64,000 bases of DNA. Source: Psychrobacter sp. NG25 (GTDB lineage Bacteria; Pseudomonadota; Gammaproteobacteria; Pseudomonadales; Moraxellaceae). The position numbers and the translations under genes are program-made. Shown piece by piece: positions 28,076-37,959 of the stretch. Every line of letters begins with the position of its first letter. Positions within the stretch are counted from its first letter, which is position 1. The DNA lies in contig NZ_JADGMV010000003.1 in NCBI RefSeq assembly GCF_015234355.1, positions 248,001-312,000 on the forward strand. Direction: 5' to 3'. The notes beneath the pieces are model-generated. The model was not told where the DNA came from. It searched no databases and saw only the letters and a program-made list of their open reading frames with translations.

Positions 28076-28900
28076 TTATTCAGCGAGGGTAAATTCGATA
28101 CGGCGATTACGAGTACGCCCCTCTTCATTGTCATTACTGGCGATGGGGTCTGCGTCCCCTTTACCTGTAGTGCTGAGACGTGCTGCACTGATGTTTCGAC
28201 CGATGAGGTATTGCTTGACCGCTTCTGCACGCTTATTTGATAACACCAAGTTCGAACTAGGGTTGCCGACATTATCCGTATGTCCAGTGATGGTCACGGG
28301 CTTATCACCGACCCGCTGCAACACGCCTGCCATATCGTCTAAAATACCAAGCCCCATGGGGGTTAGTGTGGTGCTACCTGATTCAAACTCAACGATACGA
28401 TTGCCTAATGTGTCGTCGAGGAGACGTTGCTCCCCCTCTACGACGACCAGTTGATTGTCCAACTGATAGAGGTCGGTTAGACGGGTATGAATGCGATTTT
28501 GAATTGCTTGTTTTTGTTCAAGGCTGCTTACTTTGCCATGTAAGCTAATGGTCGTACCATGGATGTCGATACGGCCTTGGCTAATATTGGATATGTCGCT
28601 ATCGATAATGGCAGTGGCTACCTGTTGCCAATTGGTCGGTATACTAATGTTCGAGCGCACTTCGATCTCGTCTCTGACCGTTTTATTAGGATATTGTGCT
28701 TTTAGTTTTTCGAGAAGCTGTTGCTTATCTGAGCTGGTCGCGACCACACCTTTGATGACAACTGGTACGTTGCGTGATAGACCGTCATCTTGTGCTGCAA
28801 ATACAACCGCACTGAGAGGAAGTATCATCGCGGATACTAATAGTAGTTTCTTGGAGTGACCAGCAAGCTTAGATGGTAATATTTTGGAGAGGACTTTCAT
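28076..28900 (-). CDS. OmpA-family protein with BON-like domains (T6SS-associated)
   Basis: 274 aa. After a signal peptide (LLLVSAMILPLSAVVFA, about residues 18-35) come one or two BON-like repeats (about 45-155). The OmpA C-terminal peptidoglycan-binding domain follows, with ITGHTDNVG, NLVLSNKRAEAVKQYL and GRTRNRRIEF. It should anchor the secretion apparatus, or a sensor, to the cell wall, a role played by TagL/TagN-type proteins in T6SS loci. AAAGG precedes the ATG. It lies between vgrG and tagF on the same strand. Confidence 0.85.
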   Translation of the reverse strand: MKVLSKILPSKLAGHSKKLLLVSAMILPLSAVVFAAQDDGLSRNVPVVIKGVVATSSDKQQLLEKLKAQYPNKTVRDEIEVRSNISIPTNWQQVATAIIDSDISNISQGRIDIHGTTISLHGKVSSLEQKQAIQNRIHTRLTDLYQLDNQLVVVEGEQRLLDDTLGNRIVEFESGSTTLTPMGLGILDDMAGVLQRVGDKPVTITGHTDNVGNPSSNLVLSNKRAEAVKQYLIGRNISAARLSTTGKGDADPIASNDNEEGRTRNRRIEFTLAE

Positions 28901-28985
28901 TGAAGTGCCTTTTAATCTTTATATTATTGAGCAGTTATTAAATACAGAGGCCTGATATATATTGTCATCAGTTAATCATGAATCA

Positions 28986-29966
28986 TCATTGTGCCAAAAA
29001 GGTTTTTTTAAACAATTGCCTAGTATCATACAGGTAGAGACTGTCTTGTAACAAGACTTTATTGAAGCGGGTCAGCCCGATATCTTCTTCAATATATCCT
29101 TGTGTCCAGTCACTATCAGCGATGACAACCCAGCCTTCAGGGTAGTTGTCCTCACTCTCCGATATTTGACTGAGTATATGTCCGTCAGGTTTCGTAAAGC
29201 TCAGTAGCAGGCGATAGCAATTAGAGGCACGGTAGAGATAGGTGTTCAGATAGAGCTGATGTGGTTGATAAAACCCACTGATCAAATCATGCCAAAAAGT
29301 AGCCATATGTATTGCAGCAGCTCTATCGGAAGTGAGTGACCAACAGATGGCTTTGTTTAGACCATGAAAGCCTTTCGTGAATGTCGGTAAAAACAACAGT
29401 CCAGTCGCGATAATTTGCTGTATCAATTGCGACTTATCGATATTCATCAATATGGCGATATCGTGTAGAGTCGTGGTATTGATAAAATCGTAATAGTGCG
29501 TACTGGCATTATTATCAATCGTGAGCTGGCTATGACCGAGGTACTCCATCAAATCAGTGTTGTCTGTCTTAGATTTGGCTATGCTTATAATTTCGTAAGT
29601 CTCATTCCAAATGCTAGCAGACTTAATGGGCAAATAATTCATCCAACTCTTGGGTTTGTCGATATATAGGACACCAAAACCTATCAGCGGATAGTTTCTC
29701 TCACTACTGTCATGACTGGGAATCAGGACGCCAGTGATAATTTCATTGGTTCTGGTATCCACATGACTAAAGTTTAAAAAAGCCGTTTTATTGGTCGTCG
29801 TTTTATCTACTAATCTGTCACTGAATAGTGTTTCCGAGCTTGCTAGGGCTTTACTGACCCATTCGTCAATCGCGTTGGTCTCTGAGATATGAGCACGTGC
29901 CCGCACAAAGTCTCCGCGTGCAGGCAGCTTGCCAAAATATACTAAAGGTAAAGATTCAGGAGTCAC
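28986..29966 (-). CDS. tagF: T6SS-associated protein TagF
   Basis: 326 aa with the TagF (DUF2094) N-terminus: LVYFGKLPARGDFVRAR followed by IDEWVSKAL. TagF represses T6SS firing post-translationally in Pseudomonas. Its GTG start overlaps the tssM stop (GTGA), so it is translationally coupled to tssM. No PppA phosphatase or Fha domain is fused or adjacent. Confidence 0.9.
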   Translation of the reverse strand: MTPESLPLVYFGKLPARGDFVRARAHISETNAIDEWVSKALASSETLFSDRLVDKTTTNKTAFLNFSHVDTRTNEIITGVLIPSHDSSERNYPLIGFGVLYIDKPKSWMNYLPIKSASIWNETYEIISIAKSKTDNTDLMEYLGHSQLTIDNNASTHYYDFINTTTLHDIAILMNIDKSQLIQQIIATGLLFLPTFTKGFHGLNKAICWSLTSDRAAAIHMATFWHDLISGFYQPHQLYLNTYLYRASNCYRLLLSFTKPDGHILSQISESEDNYPEGWVVIADSDWTQGYIEEDIGLTRFNKVLLQDSLYLYDTRQLFKKTFLAQ

Positions 29967-32900
29967 GGCGTTGGCTCCTGAGTTTCTGCTTCGGTTGAGT
30001 CATTATCCGTAGAGGTATTATTCGCAATAGGGCTATCAGTTTGCGCATTACTAGCATCATTGGTATCAGTAGTAGGCGTCAAGTTCAAGGTGTTGGATGG
30101 CGTCGTAGGGGGGGTATTGTTCTGCCCACCACTTGGCGTTGTCGTGTTGGTTGTTGAACCATTGGTAGGCGTACTATTATTGGCAGCATTGCTATCAGCA
30201 ATAGGGGCTGCCGTACGTGTGACGCCCAGAGCGATAATCTCATCGGGTAACTTCATACCATTAAATGGATTGGTAGAGCGACCCTGAGTAGCATTGCTGC
30301 TATTACCACTGATGATTCTAAAGCGTACAGAGATAGTGATGCCGTCACCTGACCAAGCCATCTCAAAGATATCGTCGCCAAGCTCAGTACGCCTTGCACT
30401 ATTGATGAGGCGCTCTACACCGAAGCTACCAGCTTCTTCAAAGACGGTAAAGTCTCTGCCATCATAGTCCTTAGCTCGAATGCTCGCACCAGGTTGGCTG
30501 CTTGGGTTCGGCCATACAAAAGTCGTCCAAGCTTGGGTGCCCATACGATAGCGTAGTTGCTGACCATCAACCACAATCGTATACTCGGTCAAGCCGCTAA
30601 CGGGTAGTGGCATGATTTGGAAAGTAGTTTGATTGGTAGAGCCACCATTGCCAGCGGCACCTGTCGTTCCAGCAGTATTGCTACCCGTATAGTTAGTAAA
30701 GTAACGGCCAAAATCAGCGACAAATTTTGGGTTAAGGCCTAGGCCTGCACCATTCCAAATCTTACTAGAGATTTGATCACCACGGCGAATGATAAAGGGC
30801 GACAACGTCTCATTGACGAATTTTGCCACATAGCCATCCTCACCAAAGAACTGACCAATCTCTGCGGGTGTTGCCTCTAAATTTGCATTGGCAGTAAATG
30901 GATATTTCTTTTCTAAATTATCGAGAAAAGGCTTACGTACTTGTGCTTTCCAGACTTTATTAATCTCTGCTTTAGTGGGAGTCAATAGCATATTAAATGA
31001 GCGAGTTAGCGGCTCACTTAATAACGGTCGAACGAGTTGTTTGATTTCAGAGTTGGCTTGGCTTAGTATCTGCTCGTCCAAAATCTGTAGAGATTTGGTC
31101 AACTCTGAGCCGTCAGGGCTGAGGGTCTGCGAAGCAAATAACAGAGCATCAGGACCGATATCATCACTACGAGCAATATTATTAAAGCGCGTTCTAACAT
31201 CACCTAAACTTGCCAAATAGTTGTCCAGTAGCGACAGGTCTTGATTGTCTTCTCTTGGTGTTACCAAGGCATGTATAGATGAAAATTCTTGAGCAATTAC
31301 CCCTGATGGTGCTTGTGCTGTAGGGGTCGCTGTGTCACTGGTGCTACCATTGTTGCCTAGCGCTGCTTCTGCCTGTCGCAGCTCCGCAGGGCTTTGACGC
31401 AGTATGGTTTGCTTGAACCAATTGACAAATGAGCTACGAGATTGGCCACCATTGGCTGCTGCTGGATTGGCCGCTTGGTTATCCCACTGTGTCTGGCGAT
31501 CGACGGTCTCAAACAGTGTCTTTAATGGTGACTCTGTGGGGTTAGACAGCTGATTCAACAGCACAGCATGGTCATCGAATCCTTTGCTATCACGAACATA
31601 TACTTGCGATAAAAACCGTTTCCACTCGCTGATATATTCTTGTTTGTAGCGGTTGACCAAGTACTGTCGAATTTGTTCAGGACTGCCTGTCAATGTAAGG
31701 TCATTCTGGCTGCTGGTTGCTAGCACCCAGTCATCTGCTACCACTCTAGTAGTGGCGGCTTTGTCTATCTCATCACTGACAAAAGAGTCCCATGCTTGCT
31801 TGGTAAAAGTACCTGAAATCACATAGCTGCCCAGTAGCGCTTCACTGTTGGTGTCTTGCGTAATTTGGGCAACGGTAACCGATGGGAAGCGGGCAGAGGA
31901 GCGCATCTTAATTTCAGAGTAGACGCGATCACGAGCAGGTTGACCTTTGCTGACTTTCGATAGATTGGTACGTGTTTTGTCTACCAATCCCAAATCATTT
32001 TGGATGAGTGGAAAAGTAGGGTCGTCGGCATGAGACAGTGTGAAACTCAAGATACGCTCAGCTTGGCGAATCATTTTGTCACGTGGCATATCTGCACGAT
32101 TGGCTTCAAGCCAATTACGCCAAAACCGTGTCATCTGATCACTCAAGTGACTGGTCTCTAAGTTGTCATGATTGCCAAGCATGAGGTAGGCTTTGAGCGC
32201 ATTATAAGCATCTTCAACATCCGTAGGATCTGACTGAATATAGGCATCATTAGTCGCGGATTCAGCTGCATCGTCCGCGGTTGAGCCCTCTGTACGCACT
32301 TCTAGCTGGTCAGTATTGGTGTTCACTTCAGTCAAAAACTGTTCTATGTTCTGTTTGGTGGGTGCCAACACGATGATGCTGATACCGTTGTAGTATTCTG
32401 CTAGCAGTTTGTCTTTGAGTTTGTCACCTTGATACAGACCAAATCTTAAAGACAATGGCTTGTCTTCTTCATAACCCTCAAGTTGCTCTATTCTACTTTG
32501 TAAGATATTAAGTGACTCAAGCTGAGACTGTAGGTCGCCATTAGCGTTCTTTTGTAACGCTGCGACTTGTTGTAAGTCAGCCACGACGCGTTCAGTGAGC
32601 TGTTTGTTGTTGGCATAAGACCACGTCCATAGACCAGCTGCCGCGCATAGTGTTACGACAGCTGCTAAGGTTGCAATCGCACGGTGACTGCGTCTATTAC
32701 GGTTTTTGTGCTGCTTGACCAAATGCTTGTCTTTTAAAATGACTTTTGAAAATAGGTCTTGTAAAAAATAAGGCTTGTCTGCGGCCTCTTGCTGCGCATT
32801 AAGCGGGATAGTAGGTGGACGCAAGTCGTAATTCTGCATCATTTGCAGCGTCATTTGACTGCTAACTTGTCCCTCTTGCAATGCGCTCGTAAAGTAAAAC

Positions 32901-34012
32901 CCGCGAAGGATAGGCTTAAACTGAAAAGGGTTGTCCTCAAACAGAGCATGCATCAACGTTCGTATCATCGGACGTAATGATTGAAACTCCATAGGGAATG
33001 TCATCAAGCTAGGAGATACGGTCCGCTGATGGCGTAAAGACAGTTTCGTCGTGCTCAAATCCTTTAGACCATTTACCAATATTCCAAAATGCTCTTCGAA
33101 TATATCGGTCATGTTGATGTTATCTGGATCTTCAGGGTAAGGGATGGTCGCACCCCATACTTGATTACGCTCCTCTTGCTCATAGTCATTAAAGAAGTCA
33201 CGAAAGCCTGAGATTAAATCCATCTTGGTAAAGACGACGTAAACCGGCGCATAGACTTCTAGCTGCTCAGTTAAATCTTGGACACGGCTGCGTAAGTTTT
33301 TGGCCAAATCCAATGCATAGTTTGGATCGTTTTTGGTCAATTCAGCGATACTAACAGCGATAATAATGCCGTTAATCGGTGCTTTAGGACGGTTCTTTTT
33401 GAGTAGGCTTAAAAACGACAGCCATTCTGAGCGATCTTCTTCATAAACAGAATAGCGCCCTGCCGTATCAAGTAAGATGCCTTCAGTTGAAAAAAACCAA
33501 TCACAGTTACGTGTACCGCCGACCCCTTTAACAGACAGTTTGTTGGTTTGCTCCATAAATGGGAATTTTAAGCCAGAGTGCAGTACGGCTGAGCTTTTAC
33601 CTGCTGCTGGATTACCAATAACCATATACCAAGGCAATTCATATAATGCTGCTTTGCCCGTTTGATCACCAATCTTTGATTTGCGAATAGTCTTGATCGC
33701 ATCTTGCATTTGCTGACGTAGCGCTTGTACTTCTTGGGTGTTTTCATCTTTGGCCATAGGAGTGCCATTTTCATTGGCACCCTCACTACCATTATCTTCT
33801 ACCAAATTTGCCAGATCATCTGAGGCTTTTTTGCGCTTTTTCCACAGATAGTAGGCAAGCGCTCCTAGCACCGTACAGGTGATTAGGACGCCAATAATAA
33901 GGAAAAAGGTTTTGATAGGGACGTAGTCGTATAGCAAGACTAAGGCGACTATGATACCCAAGGCCAATAGCACTCTTGGGTTATAGATAAGATGAAAAAA
34001 CCTTGAAAACAT
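29963..34012 (-). CDS. tssM: T6SS membrane complex protein TssM (IcmF)
   Basis: A 1349-aa inner-membrane core of the T6SS trans-envelope complex. Two helices at the N-terminus (about residues 13-30 and 33-57), a cytoplasmic NTPase-like domain with Walker A GNPAAGKSS (133-141), and a third helix (about 445-465, AIATLAAVVTLCAAAGLWTWS) are visible. The large periplasmic part includes the IcmF-related and DUF1215-like regions. The last ~80 residues are an unusual Asn/Thr/Ser/Pro-rich low-complexity tail. It works with TssL (39535-40347). Confidence 0.96.
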   Translation of the reverse strand: MFSRFFHLIYNPRVLLALGIIVALVLLYDYVPIKTFFLIIGVLITCTVLGALAYYLWKKRKKASDDLANLVEDNGSEGANENGTPMAKDENTQEVQALRQQMQDAIKTIRKSKIGDQTGKAALYELPWYMVIGNPAAGKSSAVLHSGLKFPFMEQTNKLSVKGVGGTRNCDWFFSTEGILLDTAGRYSVYEEDRSEWLSFLSLLKKNRPKAPINGIIIAVSIAELTKNDPNYALDLAKNLRSRVQDLTEQLEVYAPVYVVFTKMDLISGFRDFFNDYEQEERNQVWGATIPYPEDPDNINMTDIFEEHFGILVNGLKDLSTTKLSLRHQRTVSPSLMTFPMEFQSLRPMIRTLMHALFEDNPFQFKPILRGFYFTSALQEGQVSSQMTLQMMQNYDLRPPTIPLNAQQEAADKPYFLQDLFSKVILKDKHLVKQHKNRNRRSHRAIATLAAVVTLCAAAGLWTWSYANNKQLTERVVADLQQVAALQKNANGDLQSQLESLNILQSRIEQLEGYEEDKPLSLRFGLYQGDKLKDKLLAEYYNGISIIVLAPTKQNIEQFLTEVNTNTDQLEVRTEGSTADDAAESATNDAYIQSDPTDVEDAYNALKAYLMLGNHDNLETSHLSDQMTRFWRNWLEANRADMPRDKMIRQAERILSFTLSHADDPTFPLIQNDLGLVDKTRTNLSKVSKGQPARDRVYSEIKMRSSARFPSVTVAQITQDTNSEALLGSYVISGTFTKQAWDSFVSDEIDKAATTRVVADDWVLATSSQNDLTLTGSPEQIRQYLVNRYKQEYISEWKRFLSQVYVRDSKGFDDHAVLLNQLSNPTESPLKTLFETVDRQTQWDNQAANPAAANGGQSRSSFVNWFKQTILRQSPAELRQAEAALGNNGSTSDTATPTAQAPSGVIAQEFSSIHALVTPREDNQDLSLLDNYLASLGDVRTRFNNIARSDDIGPDALLFASQTLSPDGSELTKSLQILDEQILSQANSEIKQLVRPLLSEPLTRSFNMLLTPTKAEINKVWKAQVRKPFLDNLEKKYPFTANANLEATPAEIGQFFGEDGYVAKFVNETLSPFIIRRGDQISSKIWNGAGLGLNPKFVADFGRYFTNYTGSNTAGTTGAAGNGGSTNQTTFQIMPLPVSGLTEYTIVVDGQQLRYRMGTQAWTTFVWPNPSSQPGASIRAKDYDGRDFTVFEEAGSFGVERLINSARRTELGDDIFEMAWSGDGITISVRFRIISGNSSNATQGRSTNPFNGMKLPDEIIALGVTRTAAPIADSNAANNSTPTNGSTTNTTTPSGGQNNTPPTTPSNTLNLTPTTDTNDASNAQTDSPIANNTSTDNDSTEAETQEPTP

Positions 34013-34079
34013 GCGTGCTACCTAGTGTGGTCTTAAGATAATAAAATGAGTATTTTCAATTATAAAGTGTCACCCAAAG

Positions 34080-35774
34080 CTATGATTCAGACTGCTGAGA
34101 GGTATCTGCTAACCAAAGCATGGTGCAATTCTTATGTTGAGTAATCAAAAATACGCTGTCTGACTCTTGTTGGTCATTTTCGACTAAGTCTACGAATAGC
34201 GATAAGCTAATAAATGGCTTTAACCAGTGATTCAATGGCATATAATGCCCTAAATGACGTTCGTTTACTAGAGCGCCTTGCGCTATAAATGCGTCAAGAA
34301 AGTTCATGTATACCGACATGTCATAAGGTTGGTTTGATGGATTAATGTCTGATATGGCCGTAATATTGAGGTCTGATAGTACAACATTAGTTTTGGAATC
34401 AGCATCATCTGCTTTTGTTGTCGGTTTGTTGACAGTATTTAGTGCTGCCGTATTGGTCGGTGATAGTGACAGCGTATTATCGATTAATAATTTTTGGATC
34501 GTCGTTAGATGATTAAGGTAGCGGCGGTTATTACTTAGACGATTAGAGGTATGACCTTCCTTATCTCTATCATTGGCTTTGGGGGCATCTATCTCAGTTA
34601 ATAGAACACGGGTACTGGTATCTATATTCAGTAGATCCTGTGCTGCTTTATTAAAAAATACCAGCAGAGCGCCAGCCTCAGTAGGAATGACATTGGCCGT
34701 TTGATTAGAATACAGATGAGAGTCCAACCACTCCTCACTAATCTGCGAATCTGCAATGAGCATCAAGCAAATGTCAGGGGCAGCTGATTGCGACAAGGAG
34801 ATGATATGTCTATTGATAAACTCGGCAGGATTGGCCGTTGTTGCCTCACTTACTCTGTCACTTGTTGCATCGGTATCGTCAGTCGCGATAGTGGTAAAAG
34901 AGAGTGCGGCTTCAGGAATACCGTAGGTCGCTAACTGTTCTGTTACTACTGAGATAAGAGATGCTGAGTCAGCGCTGACAGGCAAGCACAAATAGATAGG
35001 CAAATTGGACAGACGGACAGTAGGGGTGGTCGCCATTGTCTCATCGCTATTGCCTTCTTTGGCGCTAACTAAGTAATGCTGCTGCCATTCGGGATGAATA
35101 TGGGCAGCCGAGTTGGACTGCATATTGTCTTGCTGATGATGCTGATAAAAATGTTCAGCGAGTACGGACCATATCTCATCGCTCAAAGTAAGCTGCTCAT
35201 GAATCAATGAGCACAAGCGCAAAGTTGTATCATTCAATGCGGCTATACGCTCTGATCTCGATTCGCCTTCATCGGAGGTATCAACATCCCAGTCGGCGTC
35301 TTCCAAATCCTTAGATATATACTGATATGGTAGCGATGCTGCATCGGTAAGTCTGGTAATCGGTTTTACTAGTATCGGCAGGCCATCGAAATCTGTCAGC
35401 TCATCACTTAATAGTGTCAGGTCTTCGTCGTTGTCAATAACTTCAGACCAGCTGTCTCCTTCAGGCAGGCAAACACGGCTAAATATAAATACTTGATAAG
35501 TATCGGGCTGCTTGGCACTTTCTGTTTTATTTGATATGTCATCAAGGGAATCTGAGTTTTTGCTGACTTGCTTATCTAACTTTTTTTGCCACCATAGGAG
35601 TGCCATGATAGTGCCAAGTAACAATAAAGGAATGGCAACGAACCACAGTAATAATCCAGATGAAGTCAGCTGTCGGGCATTGTCTTTGAAGTACATCCAG
35701 ACCAAAATGAGATAAATGCCTAAAAACGCTCCTAAAATAAAGCGACTGTACGACAGTATTTTTTTTGCAGCCAC
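34080..35774 (-). CDS. Unknown two-helix membrane protein of the T6SS locus
   Basis: 564 aa with two N-terminal membrane helices (about residues 9-28 and 40-62), then a ~500-residue soluble domain. Visible stretches include YQVFIFSRVCLPEGDSWSEV, LPILVKPITRL, LPIYLCLPVSADSASLISVVTEQL and PLNHWLKPFISLSLFVDLV. It has no motif I recognise. It begins the minus-strand run tssM-tagF-ompA-vgrG with a 67-bp gap before tssM. A structural or regulatory T6SS role specific to Moraxellaceae is likely from position only. Confidence 0.75.
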   Translation of the reverse strand: MAAKKILSYSRFILGAFLGIYLILVWMYFKDNARQLTSSGLLLWFVAIPLLLLGTIMALLWWQKKLDKQVSKNSDSLDDISNKTESAKQPDTYQVFIFSRVCLPEGDSWSEVIDNDEDLTLLSDELTDFDGLPILVKPITRLTDAASLPYQYISKDLEDADWDVDTSDEGESRSERIAALNDTTLRLCSLIHEQLTLSDEIWSVLAEHFYQHHQQDNMQSNSAAHIHPEWQQHYLVSAKEGNSDETMATTPTVRLSNLPIYLCLPVSADSASLISVVTEQLATYGIPEAALSFTTIATDDTDATSDRVSEATTANPAEFINRHIISLSQSAAPDICLMLIADSQISEEWLDSHLYSNQTANVIPTEAGALLVFFNKAAQDLLNIDTSTRVLLTEIDAPKANDRDKEGHTSNRLSNNRRYLNHLTTIQKLLIDNTLSLSPTNTAALNTVNKPTTKADDADSKTNVVLSDLNITAISDINPSNQPYDMSVYMNFLDAFIAQGALVNERHLGHYMPLNHWLKPFISLSLFVDLVENDQQESDSVFLITQHKNCTMLWLADTSQQSES

Positions 35775-36188
35775 TTATTTAAACTCCCTATTTGTTGGGT
35801 TGTTATTATCATTGTTACTATGTAGATAGACTTTCTAGGCAGTATTTTAGGGCATTCATAGACTACTTTCTACTATATTTAATGACTTTATTCTACTTAT
35901 ATGTCGTTTGCTTATAGAGGGAGTGCGTACTCGATAGCTGTCTGCTCAAACAAAAAATATCTATAAAAATAAGATAGATAAAGGGTTATAAGTGATATTT
36001 TATAAGATTATCTGAATATAAAATGACTTATAGATAAAAAATTAAACGGAAAGATAAGAAAATTAACGTAATTAAGTCAGCTTTATTTTAAACGATGGTC
36101 ATTTGTCTATATAATACTTGCGTAACAACAATAATAAACGCCTGTTTGTTTTTGTTTTCATCGCCTTAACTGTCGTTGCTGCTTCTTT
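35775..36188. promoter_or_regulatory. Very AT-rich divergent T6SS control region
   Basis: A 414-bp gap between the two divergent halves of the T6SS locus. It is markedly richer in A+T than its surroundings, especially 35950-36080, and has many A and T tracts. Such stretches are typical targets of H-NS-type silencers. It must hold the promoters of both arms. I see no gene in it. Confidence 0.55.
36087..36115 (+). promoter_or_regulatory. Candidate tagX promoter
   Basis: TTTAAA (36087-36092) and a perfect TATAAT (36110-36115) are separated by 17 nt, about 74 bp before the tagX ATG. The -35 match is weak (4 of 6). Confidence 0.4.
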
Positions 36189-37238
36189 ATGATTTACTGG
36201 ACTGTGTCTGCATTTACTATTGTCTCTATCATCATGATTATCATGCTGTTTGATAGGCAGCTGTGCGCGCGACTGTTTAATAAAGTAGCTGTTCGTTTTC
36301 AGCGATTATTCAGATTCAAAATTAAGCGCTTATCTATCAAACCACAAGCAAAACCATTCCGTTCTCGTATCCGGCAGCTGAGTAGTATGGCTTCGCGTAT
36401 CGATGTCTCTCGTGTCCCAGTCATATCAGCATTGTCGGTATTGATTGTCATGGCAACCGCTGGTCTTTGCTATGCACTGATTAACGATCACTCGTTGGCG
36501 GTATACCATGCGAAAGATACCGTACCCAGCACTGCCAGCACACAAATCAGCCAATTACTGATAGGAGAGCGATTGCGTCCGCCACCAACGCCACCAGAAG
36601 AGCTATTCGATGAGCTCGATGCTGAGATTGCGAGTTATCAAGCCAGTAAAGCGGATGTGGACTATTGGCCGGATGCTCAGACGGATGTGAGTCAGATAGA
36701 TAGACCGCTGATGATGCCTGAGCCTGACTTGTCTAACTTAAATGCGTTAGATCATAGTACTGGCTATTCAGGTGACATGTTGGCTTCACATTTGAGTGGA
36801 GGTCATATCAACATCAAGAATGCTGACCGTAATTGGAAAAAAATGAACTCGGAATTTGTTCAACGGCTGTTGACTGTGTATAAGGTGATGAGTGATCAAT
36901 ATGGTTATGACATGGTGCTTTTAGAAGGGTATCGTAGCCCTGAAAGGCAAGGTAGACTGCTCAAAAAAGGAACGCATGTGACAAAAGCAGGCTCATATAA
37001 GAGCTATCATCAGTTTGGTTTGGCAGGTGATAGTGCCTTTATCAGAAACGGCAAGATTGTCATAACTGAAAAGGATCCTTGGGCGATGCGGGGCTACAAA
37101 TTATATGGTAAAGTAGCCAAGTCTGCCGGACTTGTGTGGGGTGGTGACTGGCGAATGATGGATCTCGGACATGTTGAGCTGCGTAAAAAAGGCGTACTCG
37201 GTCGCCCAGAAATGGCAGAGATTTTGACCAGTCAATAA
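36189..37238 (+). CDS. tagX: T6SS-linked peptidoglycan endopeptidase TagX (M15 family)
   Basis: 349 aa with two membrane helices (about residues 3-20 and 78-98), then a periplasmic M15 metallopeptidase domain. The zinc and catalytic residues fit: H274 and D281 in SYHQFGLAGD, and H328 with E330 in DLGHVE. GYRSPERQ is also typical of the family. In Acinetobacter, TagX is an L,D-endopeptidase thought to open the cell wall for T6SS assembly. The gene heads the plus-strand arm tagX - lipoprotein - tssK - tssL. Confidence 0.88.
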   Translation: MIYWTVSAFTIVSIIMIIMLFDRQLCARLFNKVAVRFQRLFRFKIKRLSIKPQAKPFRSRIRQLSSMASRIDVSRVPVISALSVLIVMATAGLCYALINDHSLAVYHAKDTVPSTASTQISQLLIGERLRPPPTPPEELFDELDAEIASYQASKADVDYWPDAQTDVSQIDRPLMMPEPDLSNLNALDHSTGYSGDMLASHLSGGHINIKNADRNWKKMNSEFVQRLLTVYKVMSDQYGYDMVLLEGYRSPERQGRLLKKGTHVTKAGSYKSYHQFGLAGDSAFIRNGKIVITEKDPWAMRGYKLYGKVAKSAGLVWGGDWRMMDLGHVELRKKGVLGRPEMAEILTSQ

Positions 37239-37269
37239 TGATAATAATATTTCAAGGTAAATTGAAAAT

Positions 37270-37950
37270 ATGGACAGATGTATGACATTGCCGACAGCGT
37301 TAATAGCCACTGCCTGTTTGTTAAGTGGCGTGCTCACAGGATGTAGCACGGACAGATTTAGTCAATCAACTGATAAAGCCTCTGAGCTGGCTGGCGAGTC
37401 TGGTATTGGTGATAAAATAAAAGACATCATTAGCAGTGACAATGATGATTTACAGAATCTCAAAGGCCAGCTAGAGAAGCAGCAGCAACAGCTAGAGACA
37501 ATGCTTGCCGAACAGCAGGCGTTGCAGCAACAGCTAAAGCGTCAGCAGGTCACATTGACGATCAAACCATCGGCCAATGCCAATGCGGGACGTGCAAAGC
37601 AGGGTACAGCGAGTACTGCTTATATTGCGTTTTTGGAAGAAGAAAGCGAGTTCACTGATATCGAATCGCTAGCAGCGAAAGAGGTCAGTGTCGTGCCTAA
37701 TCGTGAGAGTAATCTGACATTGAATATTCCACAAGATGCACGCTTTATCGCAGTAAAAGTGGGATTGAGATATACCAAAAAGCGCTCACAGTTCCTTATT
37801 CCTATTACCAGTCTCAATTTTGATACCCCACTTACTCTAAATATTGGTGCATGCGATGTAAGTATCGTAGAAGGTATCAGCCCAGAGCAGGCACCCACAT
37901 TTACCACCAAACTTAAATATTATCAGCAGCCGCTCGTCAGCTGTTCGTAG
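37270..37950 (+). CDS. T6SS lipoprotein, possible functional TssJ counterpart
   Basis: 226 aa. The signal MTLPTALIATACLLSGVLTGC has a good lipobox (LTGC). The start could also be the ATG at 37282. A Gln-rich coiled coil follows (about residues 60-95, NLKGQLEKQQQQLETMLAEQ), then a beta-rich domain of about 125 residues (FIAVKVGLRYTKKRSQFLIPI). TssJ is the outer-membrane lipoprotein of the T6SS membrane complex and has been reported missing from Acinetobacter loci. This protein lies next to tssK and tssL and has a lipobox and a beta-rich domain, so it is a candidate substitute. Confidence 0.7.
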   Translation: MDRCMTLPTALIATACLLSGVLTGCSTDRFSQSTDKASELAGESGIGDKIKDIISSDNDDLQNLKGQLEKQQQQLETMLAEQQALQQQLKRQQVTLTIKPSANANAGRAKQGTASTAYIAFLEEESEFTDIESLAAKEVSVVPNRESNLTLNIPQDARFIAVKVGLRYTKKRSQFLIPITSLNFDTPLTLNIGACDVSIVEGISPEQAPTFTTKLKYYQQPLVSCS

Positions 37951-37959
37951 GAGATTGTC

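Noticed and set aside
27996-28454. A 152-codon plus-strand frame opposite the OmpA-family gene
   Set aside because: It lies almost wholly antisense to a well-supported gene, has no domain, and several similar antisense frames occur across the vgrG region because of base composition.
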